Below, in pieces: positions 17,399 through 25,482 of a stretch of 64,000 nt of DNA. The notes under the pieces were generated by a model. It searched no databases, was not told the origin of the DNA, and saw nothing but the letters and a program-made list of their open reading frames with translations. Origin of the DNA: Paenibacillus thiaminolyticus (GTDB lineage: Bacteria; Bacillota; Bacilli; Paenibacillales; Paenibacillaceae); NCBI RefSeq assembly GCF_007066085.1, contig NZ_CP041405.1:2232001-2296000 (forward strand), in the 5' to 3' direction. The position numbers were made by a program, and so were the translations under genes. Numbering within the stretch: the stretch's first letter is position 1; every line of letters starts with the position of its first letter.

Positions 17399-18481
17399 TC
17401 AGGCACGCTTCATGGCTGCGATAATCAAATCGCCCATCGCCGCCGTCCCGATCGCCTTTGCTTTGTCGGTTGCGATATCCCCGGTACGGTGTCCGGCGTC
17501 CAGCACTTCCTTGACCGCGTTCTCAATCGATTGCGCGGCATCCTCGTAACCGAACGTGAGGCGGAACATCAGCGCTACCGACAAAATGGTCGCGATCGGA
17601 TTCGCCGCTCCTTGGCCCGCAATGTCAGGCGCGGAACCGTGAACCGGCTCGTAGAGGCCGAAGCTGCCTTCTCCGAGCGAAGCGGAGGACAGCATGCCGA
17701 TGGATCCCGTCAGCATGGCGGCTTCATCACTCAAAATATCTCCGAACATATTTTCCGTCACGATGACATCGAAGCTCGACGGCCGGCGCAGCAATTGCAT
17801 CGCGCAGTTATCGACGAGCACATGCTCCAGCTCGACATCCGGATAATCCGGAGCGATGCGGTTCACCGTCTCGCGCCAGAGGCGGGATGTCTCCAGCACA
17901 TTCGCCTTGTCAACCGAGGCGAGCTTCTTGCGGCGCTTCTGCGCAATCTCGAACGCCTGGCGCACGATACGCTCCACTTCCTGCACATTATAGACGCAGG
18001 TATCGACCGCCTCTTGCCCGTGCTCGCCCTCGCGGCGCAGCTTCTCGCCAAAATAGATGCCGCCGGTCAGCTCGCGCACCACGATGAGATCCGTTCCCTC
18101 CAGCACTTCCGGCTTCAAGGTGGAAGCGTCCTTCAAGCAGTCGAAGATGACTGCGGGACGGATATTCGAGAACAAACCAAGCGCCTTGCGAATGCCGAGC
18201 AGCCCGGTCTCCGGACGAAGCTCCTTTGGATTGCTGTCCCATTTCGGACCGCCGACCGCCCCGAGCAGCACCGCATCCGCCGCTTGGCACATTTGAAGCG
18301 TCTCCTCCGGAAGCGGGGTTCCCTTCTCGTCAATAGCAATGCCGCCGAACAAGCCGTGGCTTGTCTCGAAGGCATAGCCGAACAGCTCCTCCGTACGCTT
18401 CAATACTTTCTCCGCTTCGCGGACGACTTCCGGACCGATGCCGTCCCCGGCGATTACCGCGATTTTCTTCACTTCCGCCAT
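17399..18481 (-). CDS. leuB: 3-isopropylmalate dehydrogenase
   Basis: The 360-residue enzyme oxidises and decarboxylates 3-isopropylmalate to 2-oxoisocaproate with NAD in leucine biosynthesis. Family signatures are present: [14 protein letters not shown] at the start, [11 protein letters not shown], the substrate-binding [12 protein letters not shown], and the metal-binding cluster [20 protein letters not shown] followed by [16 protein letters not shown], which sets NAD specificity. The start at 18481 follows GAGGAGTG. leuA, leuC and leuD are not adjacent, so leuB stands alone here with its own hairpin terminator. An inverted CTAT-N7-ATAG box lies about 80 bases upstream and may bind a regulator. 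Confidence 0.97.
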   Translation of the reverse strand: MAEVKKIAVIAGDGIGPEVVREAEKVLKRTEELFGYAFETSHGLFGGIAIDEKGTPLPEETLQMCQAADAVLLGAVGGPKWDSNPKELRPETGLLGIRKALGLFSNIRPAVIFDCLKDASTLKPEVLEGTDLIVVRELTGGIYFGEKLRREGEHGQEAVDTCVYNVQEVERIVRQAFEIAQKRRKKLASVDKANVLETSRLWRETVNRIAPDYPDVELEHVLVDNCAMQLLRRPSSFDVIVTENMFGDILSDEAAMLTGSIGMLSSASLGEGSFGLYEPVHGSAPDIAGQGAANPIATILSVALMFRLTFGYEDAAQSIENAVKEVLDAGHRTGDIATDKAKAIGTAAMGDLIIAAMKRA

Positions 18482-18555
18482 GCCAGTCACTCCTCGTGTC
18501 ATCATCATTTCTTTAGTTGTAACACAAAGCCCGGAGATTGACCAAGATATAAAAT

Positions 18556-18570
18556 CTATTGTTTTGATAG
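18556..18570. promoter_or_regulatory. possible LysR-type operator before leuB
   Basis: CTAT-N7-ATAG is a symmetrical box of the size bound by LysR-type regulators (T-N11-A core). It lies 75-90 bases upstream of the leuB start and 110 bases downstream of mnmH. No LysR gene is in the window, so this is weak. Confidence 0.3.
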
Positions 18571-18675
18571 GAGAAACCTATAAGCGAGGTGCATCTCCCG
18601 CGATCAGAACATACCCGGCGGAAGAAGTTGCTAGTCCGCATTCCTCACCGCCGGGCCTGTCCTGCCAGCTTCCGC

Positions 18676-19728
18676 TTAGACGGATCGTGCCTGCGGAACA
18701 TTCCATCCGCGCAGCAGCGGCACCACCTTCGCATAGGCTTCATTGACATCCGCCGCATCGATGACGATAGGCTCCCGGTCGTACTGGAGCGCCGCATGCT
18801 CATAGCGCGGATCATAATAATACTCCAGCAGCAGCGCCGCTACGTCGTCATAGCGGCCGTCTTCCAGCGCGGACTCCACCTCGCGCGCAGCAGGCGTATG
18901 CATGCGGCGGCGAATCTGCTCGAACGATTCCTTCACCTTCTCCGCATGCTGCTCCGGCTGATAGTCGGCCATCAGATTGCGGACGCGCTCCTGGACCGGC
19001 ATGCGCACGGTGAATACAGTGCCGGCGCGCTTCGCTTGCACCAGGAATTCCGGCAGCACCACCTTGCCGATTCGGCGGCTCTCCCCTTCGATTAGCAGAT
19101 AAGGCCGCTTCTTCGCTTCCAGCTTCAGCAGTTCATCGAGCAGCAGCGCCTCGAATTTTTTCTGGTTGCTCGGCTCCAGTCCGATATGTCCGAAGATCGA
19201 ACCGCGGTGCCCCGCCAAGCCCTCGAGGTCCAGCACGGGGTATCCGTCCTCCCGCAGCCGCTGCAGCAGCTGCGTCTTGCCTGTCCCGGTATGGCCGGCG
19301 AGCACGATGCACGGGGCCTGCAGCCGGTACTCGGCAAGCGCCGACTGCACCCAGCGGCGGTAAGAACGGATGCCGCCGAGAAGCCGGAATGTCTTCAGCC
19401 CCATCAGCGACATGACGGTAGCCATCGTGCGGCTCCGCATTCCGCCGCGCCAGCAATAAATGACGACCGGGCCCTTCAATTCGCGGAACTGCGCGTATAG
19501 CGCGGGCAGCTTGGCCGAAGCGATGGCCAGGCCGCGTTCCTTAGCGGCTTCTACGCTTACCTGTTTATAAATCGTGCCGATCTCGGCCCGCTCCTCATCC
19601 GTGAACAACGGAATATTGATGCTCCCCGGTATGGTGAATTCCGCATACTCTCCCGGAGAACGAACATCAACCAGCATCGCTCCCGCGGCGCGCTTCTCCA
19701 GACATTGCTCCAATGATATATCTTGCAT
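18676..19728 (-). CDS. mnmH: tRNA 2-selenouridine/geranyl-2-thiouridine synthase
   Basis: This 350-residue MnmH (YbbB, SelU) protein has an N-terminal rhodanese domain (residues 1-125) with the catalytic YCWRGGMRS loop, giving Cys92. A P-loop domain follows, with GHTGTGKT at 145-152. The enzyme replaces sulfur of 2-thiouridine at the tRNA wobble base with selenium taken from selenophosphate, via a geranylated intermediate. Its selenium donor is made by SelD, encoded at 41003-42076 in this window but not adjacent. It is flanked by leuB downstream and by a long leader with AT-rich promoter-like sequence upstream (about 19780-19810). Both catalytic regions are intact, so it should be active. Confidence 0.95.
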   Translation of the reverse strand: MQDISLEQCLEKRAAGAMLVDVRSPGEYAEFTIPGSINIPLFTDEERAEIGTIYKQVSVEAAKERGLAIASAKLPALYAQFRELKGPVVIYCWRGGMRSRTMATVMSLMGLKTFRLLGGIRSYRRWVQSALAEYRLQAPCIVLAGHTGTGKTQLLQRLREDGYPVLDLEGLAGHRGSIFGHIGLEPSNQKKFEALLLDELLKLEAKKRPYLLIEGESRRIGKVVLPEFLVQAKRAGTVFTVRMPVQERVRNLMADYQPEQHAEKVKESFEQIRRRMHTPAAREVESALEDGRYDDVAALLLEYYYDPRYEHAALQYDREPIVIDAADVNEAYAKVVPLLRGWNVPQARSV

Positions 19729-19956
19729 GATTTCACCTCTAGTTGACTGTCTCGTACTTCGTCTGCAACCGTAAGGATGCTCTGAATCTACTCTACCTTA
19801 TTTTATCATAGACAGCCATGCCTGATCTCATACGAGATAGGGAGCCGCTATCCGCCGGACGTTCGCCGTGCCCTTTTCCGCTCCCGGGACATATGTAGTA
19901 ATAATTCTCTCTTGATATCAGGTCAATCTCATGTCCGTTCCCAGGAGGTGGTTCTC

Positions 19957-21051
19957 ATTACAACGGTAAAAGCCTTGATTATGGCAGGAGGGAAAGGCAC
20001 CCGCTTCTGGCCCTTTAGCCGTTCTACCCGCCCGAAGCAATTTTTGCCCATCCTTCACCCGCACTCCATGCTGGCCGATACATTGCAGCGCATGCTGCAC
20101 CGTGTGCGGCTTGAACATATCCATATCGTGTCGCTCGCGGAATATGTTCCTCTGATTCGGGAACAGCTTCCTGACTTTCCGCCGGAGCATATTATCGAGG
20201 AGCCGATGGCCAAAGACACTGCTGCCTGCATCGGCCTGGCCGCGCTCCATATGCTGCTGCAAGACGAGGACCCCGTCCTCATCACACTGCCGTCGGATCA
20301 TTATGTATCGGATACGGAAGCGTTCCATGCCGCGCTTCAGACGGGAGTCGAACGCGCTGCGGATGCAGCTTGCGTTGTCACGCTCGGCGTGCGGCCAACC
20401 CGCCCGGAGACGGGCTATGGCTATATCCGGGTAGCGCCCGGGGAAGATGCTAAGCCGACGATGTCCGGCACGCAGGTGACGGCAGTGGAGCAATTCATCG
20501 AGAAGCCGCCGCTGCCGCTGGCCGGGCGCATCTTTGCCGACGGCAGACACTATTGGAACACTGGCATTTTCATCTGGAAGGCCTCCACCGTCATGCACCT
20601 GCTGGAGCAGCATCTGCCGAAGCTGTACCATATTTTGCTGAGAATGAAGGAGGTGCTGATGGAGCCTTCGCCGGATGAATGCGCGCTCCATTCGCTCTAC
20701 AGCCAGATCGAAAACCAGTCCATCGATTACGGAGTCATCGAGAAATGCAATTCCATTTATATGATTCCCGTCCAATACGGATGGGACGATCTGGGCAATT
20801 GGAACGCGCTGGAGCGGGCCGAGCCGCGAGATTGGTCCCGGAACATCGTTCATGGCCTTCACCATGGCATCGATACGAGCGGCTGCATTATTCACGGCAA
20901 GCCGGGACAGCTGATAACGACCATCGGGGCCGAAAATCTGATCATTGTCGCGACCGATGATGTTGTCCTCGTCTGCCGCAAGGACCGGACTCAGGATATC
21001 AAGGCGTTGGTCGCCCGTCTGGAGGAGCAGGACCTCCAGCGCTATCTCTAA
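19957..21051 (+). CDS. manC: mannose-1-phosphate guanylyltransferase
   Basis: The 364-residue nucleotidyltransferase would form GDP-mannose from mannose-1-phosphate and GTP. The signature ALIMAGGKGTRFWPFSR is at residues 6-22, followed by PKQFLPI, EEPMAKDTAACIG, QFIEKP and the WNTGIFIWK block. It lacks the isomerase half of long ManC proteins. No in-frame ATG or GTG is well placed. An optimal AGGAGGTG at 19943-19950 is followed after about 7 bases by ATT (19957), which is therefore the most likely start. A TTG at 19912 has no ribosome site. It provides GDP-mannose for mannosylation or for the perosamine-type branch, and heads a run of three glycosyltransferase genes. Confidence 0.9.
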   Translation: MTTVKALIMAGGKGTRFWPFSRSTRPKQFLPILHPHSMLADTLQRMLHRVRLEHIHIVSLAEYVPLIREQLPDFPPEHIIEEPMAKDTAACIGLAALHMLLQDEDPVLITLPSDHYVSDTEAFHAALQTGVERAADAACVVTLGVRPTRPETGYGYIRVAPGEDAKPTMSGTQVTAVEQFIEKPPLPLAGRIFADGRHYWNTGIFIWKASTVMHLLEQHLPKLYHILLRMKEVLMEPSPDECALHSLYSQIENQSIDYGVIEKCNSIYMIPVQYGWDDLGNWNALERAEPRDWSRNIVHGLHHGIDTSGCIIHGKPGQLITTIGAENLIIVATDDVVLVCRKDRTQDIKALVARLEEQDLQRYL

Positions 21052-21082
21052 ATTCCATTCTCCATTCCAAGGAGGGAAGCAG

Positions 21083-22195
21083 ATGAGTGGAGAGACTGCC
21101 ATCCACAATATAGGCACCCTATTCGAGCCGACGGGATATGCTAAAGCAAACCGGCAACTGCTGCTTCAATTCATCCGCCGGGGGGTATATCCCAAATTCT
21201 CCCCCATCCATCCCGAAGTGGTCCGTACGCCTATGTCACCTAATACCGCAGCTGAATTGACGGCATTGATGCATCGACCGTTGGCGCCGCGCCATACGGT
21301 GCTGTTCCATTATCCGGCTCATGCCTTTTTCCGGGATCCCGCCCCGTATTCCATCGGCATGACGATGTTCGAATGCAACCGCCTGTCCTTCACCTGGGCG
21401 CGCCGCTGCTCCATGATGGATGAAGTATGGGTACCGTCCACCTTCAATCGCGACACCTTCATTCAATCAGGCGTCCCGGCACATAAGCTGAGAGTCATGC
21501 CTTACGGCACCGATCCGGATGTATATCACCCGGGCGCGCCTCCGCTCCCGGTTCCCGGCAGACGGGAGTATGCTTTCCTGTCGGTCTGTTCCTTCGACGA
21601 GCGGAAGGGCATTGATTTGCTACTGCGCGCGTTCCTGGCGGAGTTCTCCCCGTCCGAGGACGTCTGCCTGATCATGAAGACGCGCGCCTCGACGGCTGAG
21701 GAGATCGGCCGGCAGCACGCCTATGTCAATAACCTCGCCTCGCAATTGACGGGGCGGGCGAACGAATCGGTCATCCTGTTGTCCGCGGTCCACTCCTGGT
21801 CCGAGGAAGATCTGGCCCGGCTGTATACTTGCGCGGACAGCTACGTCCTGCCGACGCGGGGAGAGGGCTGGAGCATGACCGTGATGGAAGCGATGGCCGC
21901 CGGCCTGCCCGTCATCACGACCCGCTGGTCGGCACACCTCGACTTCGTCAACGATCAGAATGGCTATTTGATCGATGTGGAGCGGTTCACTCCGTTCCTG
22001 CCGTCGCAATCCCGGCTATTGTGGGCCTTGCCCAGCATCGCCCACCTTCGCCAGCTGATGCGCCACGTCTATACCCACCGGCCAGAAGCCGCAGCCAAGG
22101 CCGCCCTTGGCCGCCATACCGTCATCGGAAGGTTTACATGGGAGGCCAGCGCCCTGCGCATGCTGCAGCGGCTGCAGGAAATAGACAGCCGGTAA
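21083..22195 (+). CDS. GT4 family glycosyltransferase
   Basis: The 370-residue protein starts at 21083 after AAGGAGGGAAG. It belongs to the same local subfamily as 14571-15683: an opening GYAKANRQLLLQF, the acceptor region VWVPSTFNRDTFIQSGV, FLSVCSFDERKGIDLLLRAF, and the donor-site motif RGEGWSMTVMEAMAAGLPVITT near residues 270-292. No signal or membrane segments are visible, so it acts at the cytoplasmic face. It lies 31 bases after manC, so a GDP-sugar donor is a reasonable guess. Only 17 bases separate it from the following GT2 gene. Confidence 0.83.
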   Translation: MSGETAIHNIGTLFEPTGYAKANRQLLLQFIRRGVYPKFSPIHPEVVRTPMSPNTAAELTALMHRPLAPRHTVLFHYPAHAFFRDPAPYSIGMTMFECNRLSFTWARRCSMMDEVWVPSTFNRDTFIQSGVPAHKLRVMPYGTDPDVYHPGAPPLPVPGRREYAFLSVCSFDERKGIDLLLRAFLAEFSPSEDVCLIMKTRASTAEEIGRQHAYVNNLASQLTGRANESVILLSAVHSWSEEDLARLYTCADSYVLPTRGEGWSMTVMEAMAAGLPVITTRWSAHLDFVNDQNGYLIDVERFTPFLPSQSRLLWALPSIAHLRQLMRHVYTHRPEAAAKAALGRHTVIGRFTWEASALRMLQRLQEIDSR

Positions 22196-22212
22196 AAGGA
22201 GAATCCACCTGT

Positions 22213-22968
22213 ATGATAAGTCTCATTATTCCGACGATCCATCATACGGATCTGGTCAAGCATTGCGTTAACAGCTTCATCAACACGGCCCATGAAGCAT
22301 ACGAAATCATTGTCGTCGATGACGGCAGCCCGCCTCCCATCCAGCAGGATCTGGCCGCCTGGGCCGCCTCGATGAACGTTCGCTTCATCCCCAAGCAGAC
22401 CAACGAAGGCTTCAGCCGGACCGTGAATCTGGGCTTGCAGCACGCCGGCGGGACCTATGCGCTAGTCGCGAACAACGACATCATCTTCCACGAGCCGGGC
22501 TGGCTGCAGCATATGATGGCGGCGATGCAGCTATCGCCGGACGTCGGCATCGTCGGCGCGCGGCTGCTGTATCCGAATATGACGATTCAGCATGGCGGCG
22601 TCATCCAGGGGCCAAAAGGAAATTTCGATCACCGTTACCGCTTCCAGCCCGCCGATCACCCTCCCGCCCAAGCAGTGGAGGACGCGGCTTCCGTCACAGG
22701 CGCCCTGATGCTGATCCGGCGGGACGTATTCGACCGGATCGGCCTCTTCTCAGAGGAATTCTTCATCGCCTATGAAGATGTCGACTTCTGCTACCGCGCC
22801 AGACAGCACGGCTTCCGCGTCGTTTACTGCGGCGCGGCCTGCGCCCTGCATTATGAAGGATTTACGCGCGGGACGACGCGGGCGAATAAAAACTGGTATT
22901 GGCGAGTCAAAGAATTGGAGGCCCGCAAAAAATTCTGGGTCAAATGGGGAGGTTATCACATCCAATGA
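22213..22968 (+). CDS. GT2 family glycosyltransferase
   Basis: The 251-residue inverting GT-A enzyme resembles rhamnosyltransferases. IIPTIHHTDLVK opens the fold, VVDDGSPPP binds the nucleotide, and LVANNDIIF provides the DXD-like metal site at about residue 90. GALMLIRRDVFDRIG and FIAYEDVDFCYRA complete the family pattern (about 160-200). The start at 22213 follows AAAGGAGAA that overlaps the previous stop codon. The stop TGA overlaps the ATG of the next gene (ATGA), a sign of translational coupling. Predicted role: chain extension of the surface glycan. Confidence 0.87.
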   Translation: MISLIIPTIHHTDLVKHCVNSFINTAHEAYEIIVVDDGSPPPIQQDLAAWAASMNVRFIPKQTNEGFSRTVNLGLQHAGGTYALVANNDIIFHEPGWLQHMMAAMQLSPDVGIVGARLLYPNMTIQHGGVIQGPKGNFDHRYRFQPADHPPAQAVEDAASVTGALMLIRRDVFDRIGLFSEEFFIAYEDVDFCYRARQHGFRVVYCGAACALHYEGFTRGTTRANKNWYWRVKELEARKKFWVKWGGYHIQ

Positions 22969-24002
22969 GTGCGCCGCTAGAAGTTGTCTATGTACTGGAG
23001 CTAACCGGATTGTCCGGCGGCATTCGCAATGTGCTGGAGCAGGTGAACCGGCTGCATGAGATGGGTCTGAAGGTTCATCTGTTCGCGCTGGATGACCAGC
23101 CTTCCTGGTTCCCGCTGCAAATCCCGGTGCGCCGCTTCCCGAACTATCGGATGATGCTCCATACCCTGAAATGGATGGATTGCATCAAGGTGGCAACCTG
23201 GTGGAAAACGCTGGCCGTCGTCTGGCACAGCTGCGATCGGCGCCGAGGCGGACGAGGCGTCCCGTTCTATCTCGTCCAGGATATCGAAGAAAGCTATTAT
23301 CCGAATTGGCCGGATATGCAGGAACGGGTCCGCCAAACGTACCGAGTCCCGGTTCATATGCTGACGATTGCCGATTGGACGACCCGACAGCTGCTGGAAC
23401 GGTTCCATCAACAGGCAACCAACATCTCGATAGCCGTTGATTCCAACATCTACAAGCCGAACCGGACCCACGACTACGATCCGCGGCGCATTCTTGCCTG
23501 CAGCCGCCGCAGCCAGCATTTGAAGGGCTTCGATATCACCGTGCAGGCCGTGACGTCGGCATGCCGCCAGCTGCCCCATGCTTCCTTCGTCACGTTCGGC
23601 GTCGAGCCTCCCGGCATTTCAGGCATACCGCATCATCATTTCCCGAACCCTCAGGATCAACAGTTGGCCTACCTGTATGCCAACTGCGGCGTATTCGTAC
23701 AGACCTCCTACCACGAAGGCTTCGGGCTCCCGATTTTGGAGGCGATGGCCTGCGGAGCGCCCGTTGTCACGACGAGAGCGGAGGGCAATGAGGAATTTTG
23801 CAAGGACGGATGGAACTGCATCCTCGTCAACAAGGGCGACGCCGATGGAGTGGCCCAGGGCATCGTCAGGGTGCTGTCCGATCCGGAATTGTCCCAATTC
23901 CTCGTCGCCAACGGGTTCGAGACCGCCAAGCATTACAATTGGCCCCGCGTAATGAACAATCTGTTGAACGCGTTCCACGCCAGACTGCCGCAGCAGGTAT
24001 GA
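22965..24002 (+). CDS. GT4 family glycosyltransferase
   Basis: The 345-residue GT-B enzyme opens VVYVLELTGLSGGIRNVLEQVNRL, the usual acceptor loop. It carries CSRRSQHLKGFDI in the donor domain, with YHEGFGLPILEAMACGAPVVTT as the donor-site motif (about residues 245-266). Its ATG at 22965 overlaps the previous TGA. It is the last gene of the rightward manC run and is followed by a strong hairpin at 24022-24051. Its similarity to the STGYAK-type neighbours is limited to the donor half, so its acceptor is likely different. Confidence 0.84.
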   Translation: MSAPLEVVYVLELTGLSGGIRNVLEQVNRLHEMGLKVHLFALDDQPSWFPLQIPVRRFPNYRMMLHTLKWMDCIKVATWWKTLAVVWHSCDRRRGGRGVPFYLVQDIEESYYPNWPDMQERVRQTYRVPVHMLTIADWTTRQLLERFHQQATNISIAVDSNIYKPNRTHDYDPRRILACSRRSQHLKGFDITVQAVTSACRQLPHASFVTFGVEPPGISGIPHHHFPNPQDQQLAYLYANCGVFVQTSYHEGFGLPILEAMACGAPVVTTRAEGNEEFCKDGWNCILVNKGDADGVAQGIVRVLSDPELSQFLVANGFETAKHYNWPRVMNNLLNAFHARLPQQV

Positions 24003-24021
24003 TGCTTGCGGCAGCATGCAA

Positions 24022-24051
24022 AATCGCCAGCTTCCCTGTAAGCTGGCGATT
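24022..24051. terminator. bidirectional terminator
   Basis: AATCGCCAGCTT (24022-24033) and AAGCTGGCGATT (24040-24051) form a perfect 12-bp stem with a 6-base loop. It separates the rightward manC run from the leftward operon ending at 24116. The T-rich tail is better on the minus strand (TTTTGC). Confidence 0.75.
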
Positions 24052-24115
24052 GTTGCGCTTGCTCCGCATGTTAACGTTGATGAGGCCAGCATGACAGCCA
24101 GACCTGCAACAGTTC

Positions 24116-24751
24116 TCATCCCGGCATGGCCTCATAGCGGATACCGGCGAATAATTCGTTCCACGCCCGATCGCTGTCCGCATCCCAAGCGATCGGCGCC
24201 TCCACCGCACAGGTATGCGCCAATGGCCAATCGAGCTCCACGATTCGGTGATCAGCCCCCGGATTGACGACGAGCAGGCGGAATTGGTGCCGGACGATCG
24301 AAGCCAGCGCCGCTTCCAATGCCGCCGCCTCCTCATGGGAGGCATGCAGCCGGAAAAAGAAAACCCACTCAGCCTGCTCGATATTGCGGAGGAAGCGGGC
24401 AATTCTCCGCTGCAGCCTCTCCTGGAATTCCGGATATTTCCGGACAATGCCCTCCAACTGATCCGCGACGAGAAAATCGTGAACCGACTGCACCCCGTAG
24501 ACGCGATCCAGCAAGGAATAGTTATGTCCGTTGAACTCCGTTCCGTCCACTTCGATATGGTCGGAGTACATGAATCCGGCGAACCGGTTGCGCAGCAGCA
24601 GACAGAGCCCGGGGATCGAATTGGAGTACATCCAGTCGATGACCCCGCTGTAGGGCCGCAGGCCATACCGCTCCAGCCGCTGCGCCGGATAACAGTTCGA
24701 GCCCAGGCTGTATACCGCCTGATACGTTCGCTTGATGTCAGTCAGGCGCAT
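24116..24751 (-). CDS. DUF1796 family putative cysteine peptidase
   Basis: The 211-residue protein belongs to the DUF1796 family, predicted to have a papain-like cysteine peptidase fold. YSLGSNCYPAQRLERYGLRP (about residues 14-33) carries the candidate nucleophile Cys20. GVIDWMYSNS and NGHNYSLLDRVYGVQSVHDF give a candidate His, and VVNPGADHRIVELD lies near the C-terminus. No biochemical activity is established for the family, so the peptidase role is a fold-based prediction. It is the last gene of a leftward three-gene operon with two glycosyltransferases, suggesting a role tied to glycan or glycoprotein assembly. The start at 24751 follows AAAAGGAGGC. Confidence 0.72.
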   Translation of the reverse strand: MRLTDIKRTYQAVYSLGSNCYPAQRLERYGLRPYSGVIDWMYSNSIPGLCLLLRNRFAGFMYSDHIEVDGTEFNGHNYSLLDRVYGVQSVHDFLVADQLEGIVRKYPEFQERLQRRIARFLRNIEQAEWVFFFRLHASHEEAAALEAALASIVRHQFRLLVVNPGADHRIVELDWPLAHTCAVEAPIAWDADSDRAWNELFAGIRYEAMPG

Positions 24752-24812
24752 TGCTCTTGCCTCCTTTTCGTATGTGTTCAAAAATTCTCGGAAGCATACG
24801 CAAATGCGGATG

Positions 24813-25466
24813 TTACGTAGCCAGATTGAATGGAACCGAGTAGGTCTCCTGCGCCATCCGTCCTCCCCATTTCAGCTCGTAATATCGCTCATAGAGCGGC
24901 CAGGTCGAATCGATAAGGAAATTGAGGCGGGGATCCGACTTGCGTGAAGAGCTCTCATGATGATCTACCGGCAGCCCTGTGAAAATCTCTTCATATCCTG
25001 CCAGGCGGAGCCTGCGATGATAGTCGATGTCCGCAAAATAACTGCTGAACACCGTATCCCACGGCCCCGCCGCGCGGACCGCATCCATATTGTAGGCCGC
25101 CAGCGCATCGAAATTCGTCAAGGCCAGCCCCCACTTCCGTCCGCTCTGCTTCAGCGCCGTCAAGACGCGAAGGAAGGCTTCAGGGGTTCCCGGATGCGCC
25201 TCTGCATCCGTATGCATATACATGACCGCATCCGCCTCCTGCTCAGCGGCAATTCGCTGGAACCAGTTCATGGACTGGGTGAAGGTCAGCGGGACGGGCG
25301 GATGGATGATGTTCACCAGCTCGTTCAAGCCGGCATGGCCCTTCAGCTCGGAATCTGCCGAATTATCCAGCACGTACGTATGCGGCCAATAGGGGCGAAT
25401 GCTGGCAACCGCCTGGTGCAGCAGATCAAGACGGTTGACATACGGGATGCCAACGATGTAACGCAT
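24813..25466 (-). CDS. GT2-like glycosyltransferase
   Basis: The 217-residue protein has a short GT-A-like fold: YIVGIPYVNRLDLLHQAV at the start, YVLDNSAD as the nucleotide loop, and VMYMHTDAEAHPG as a plausible DXD-type metal site near residue 82. FSSYFADIDYHRRL follows, at the place where family 2 enzymes carry the catalytic acid region. It is shorter than typical family 2 proteins and lacks a C-terminal extension. The start at 25466 follows GGAGAG. The upstream GTG at 25475 would leave no spacing. It lies 16 bases after the 790-residue glycosyltransferase and is likely co-transcribed. Confidence 0.72.
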   Translation of the reverse strand: MRYIVGIPYVNRLDLLHQAVASIRPYWPHTYVLDNSADSELKGHAGLNELVNIIHPPVPLTFTQSMNWFQRIAAEQEADAVMYMHTDAEAHPGTPEAFLRVLTALKQSGRKWGLALTNFDALAAYNMDAVRAAGPWDTVFSSYFADIDYHRRLRLAGYEEIFTGLPVDHHESSSRKSDPRLNFLIDSTWPLYERYYELKWGGRMAQETYSVPFNLAT

Positions 25467-25482
25467 TGCCGTCACTCTCCAT

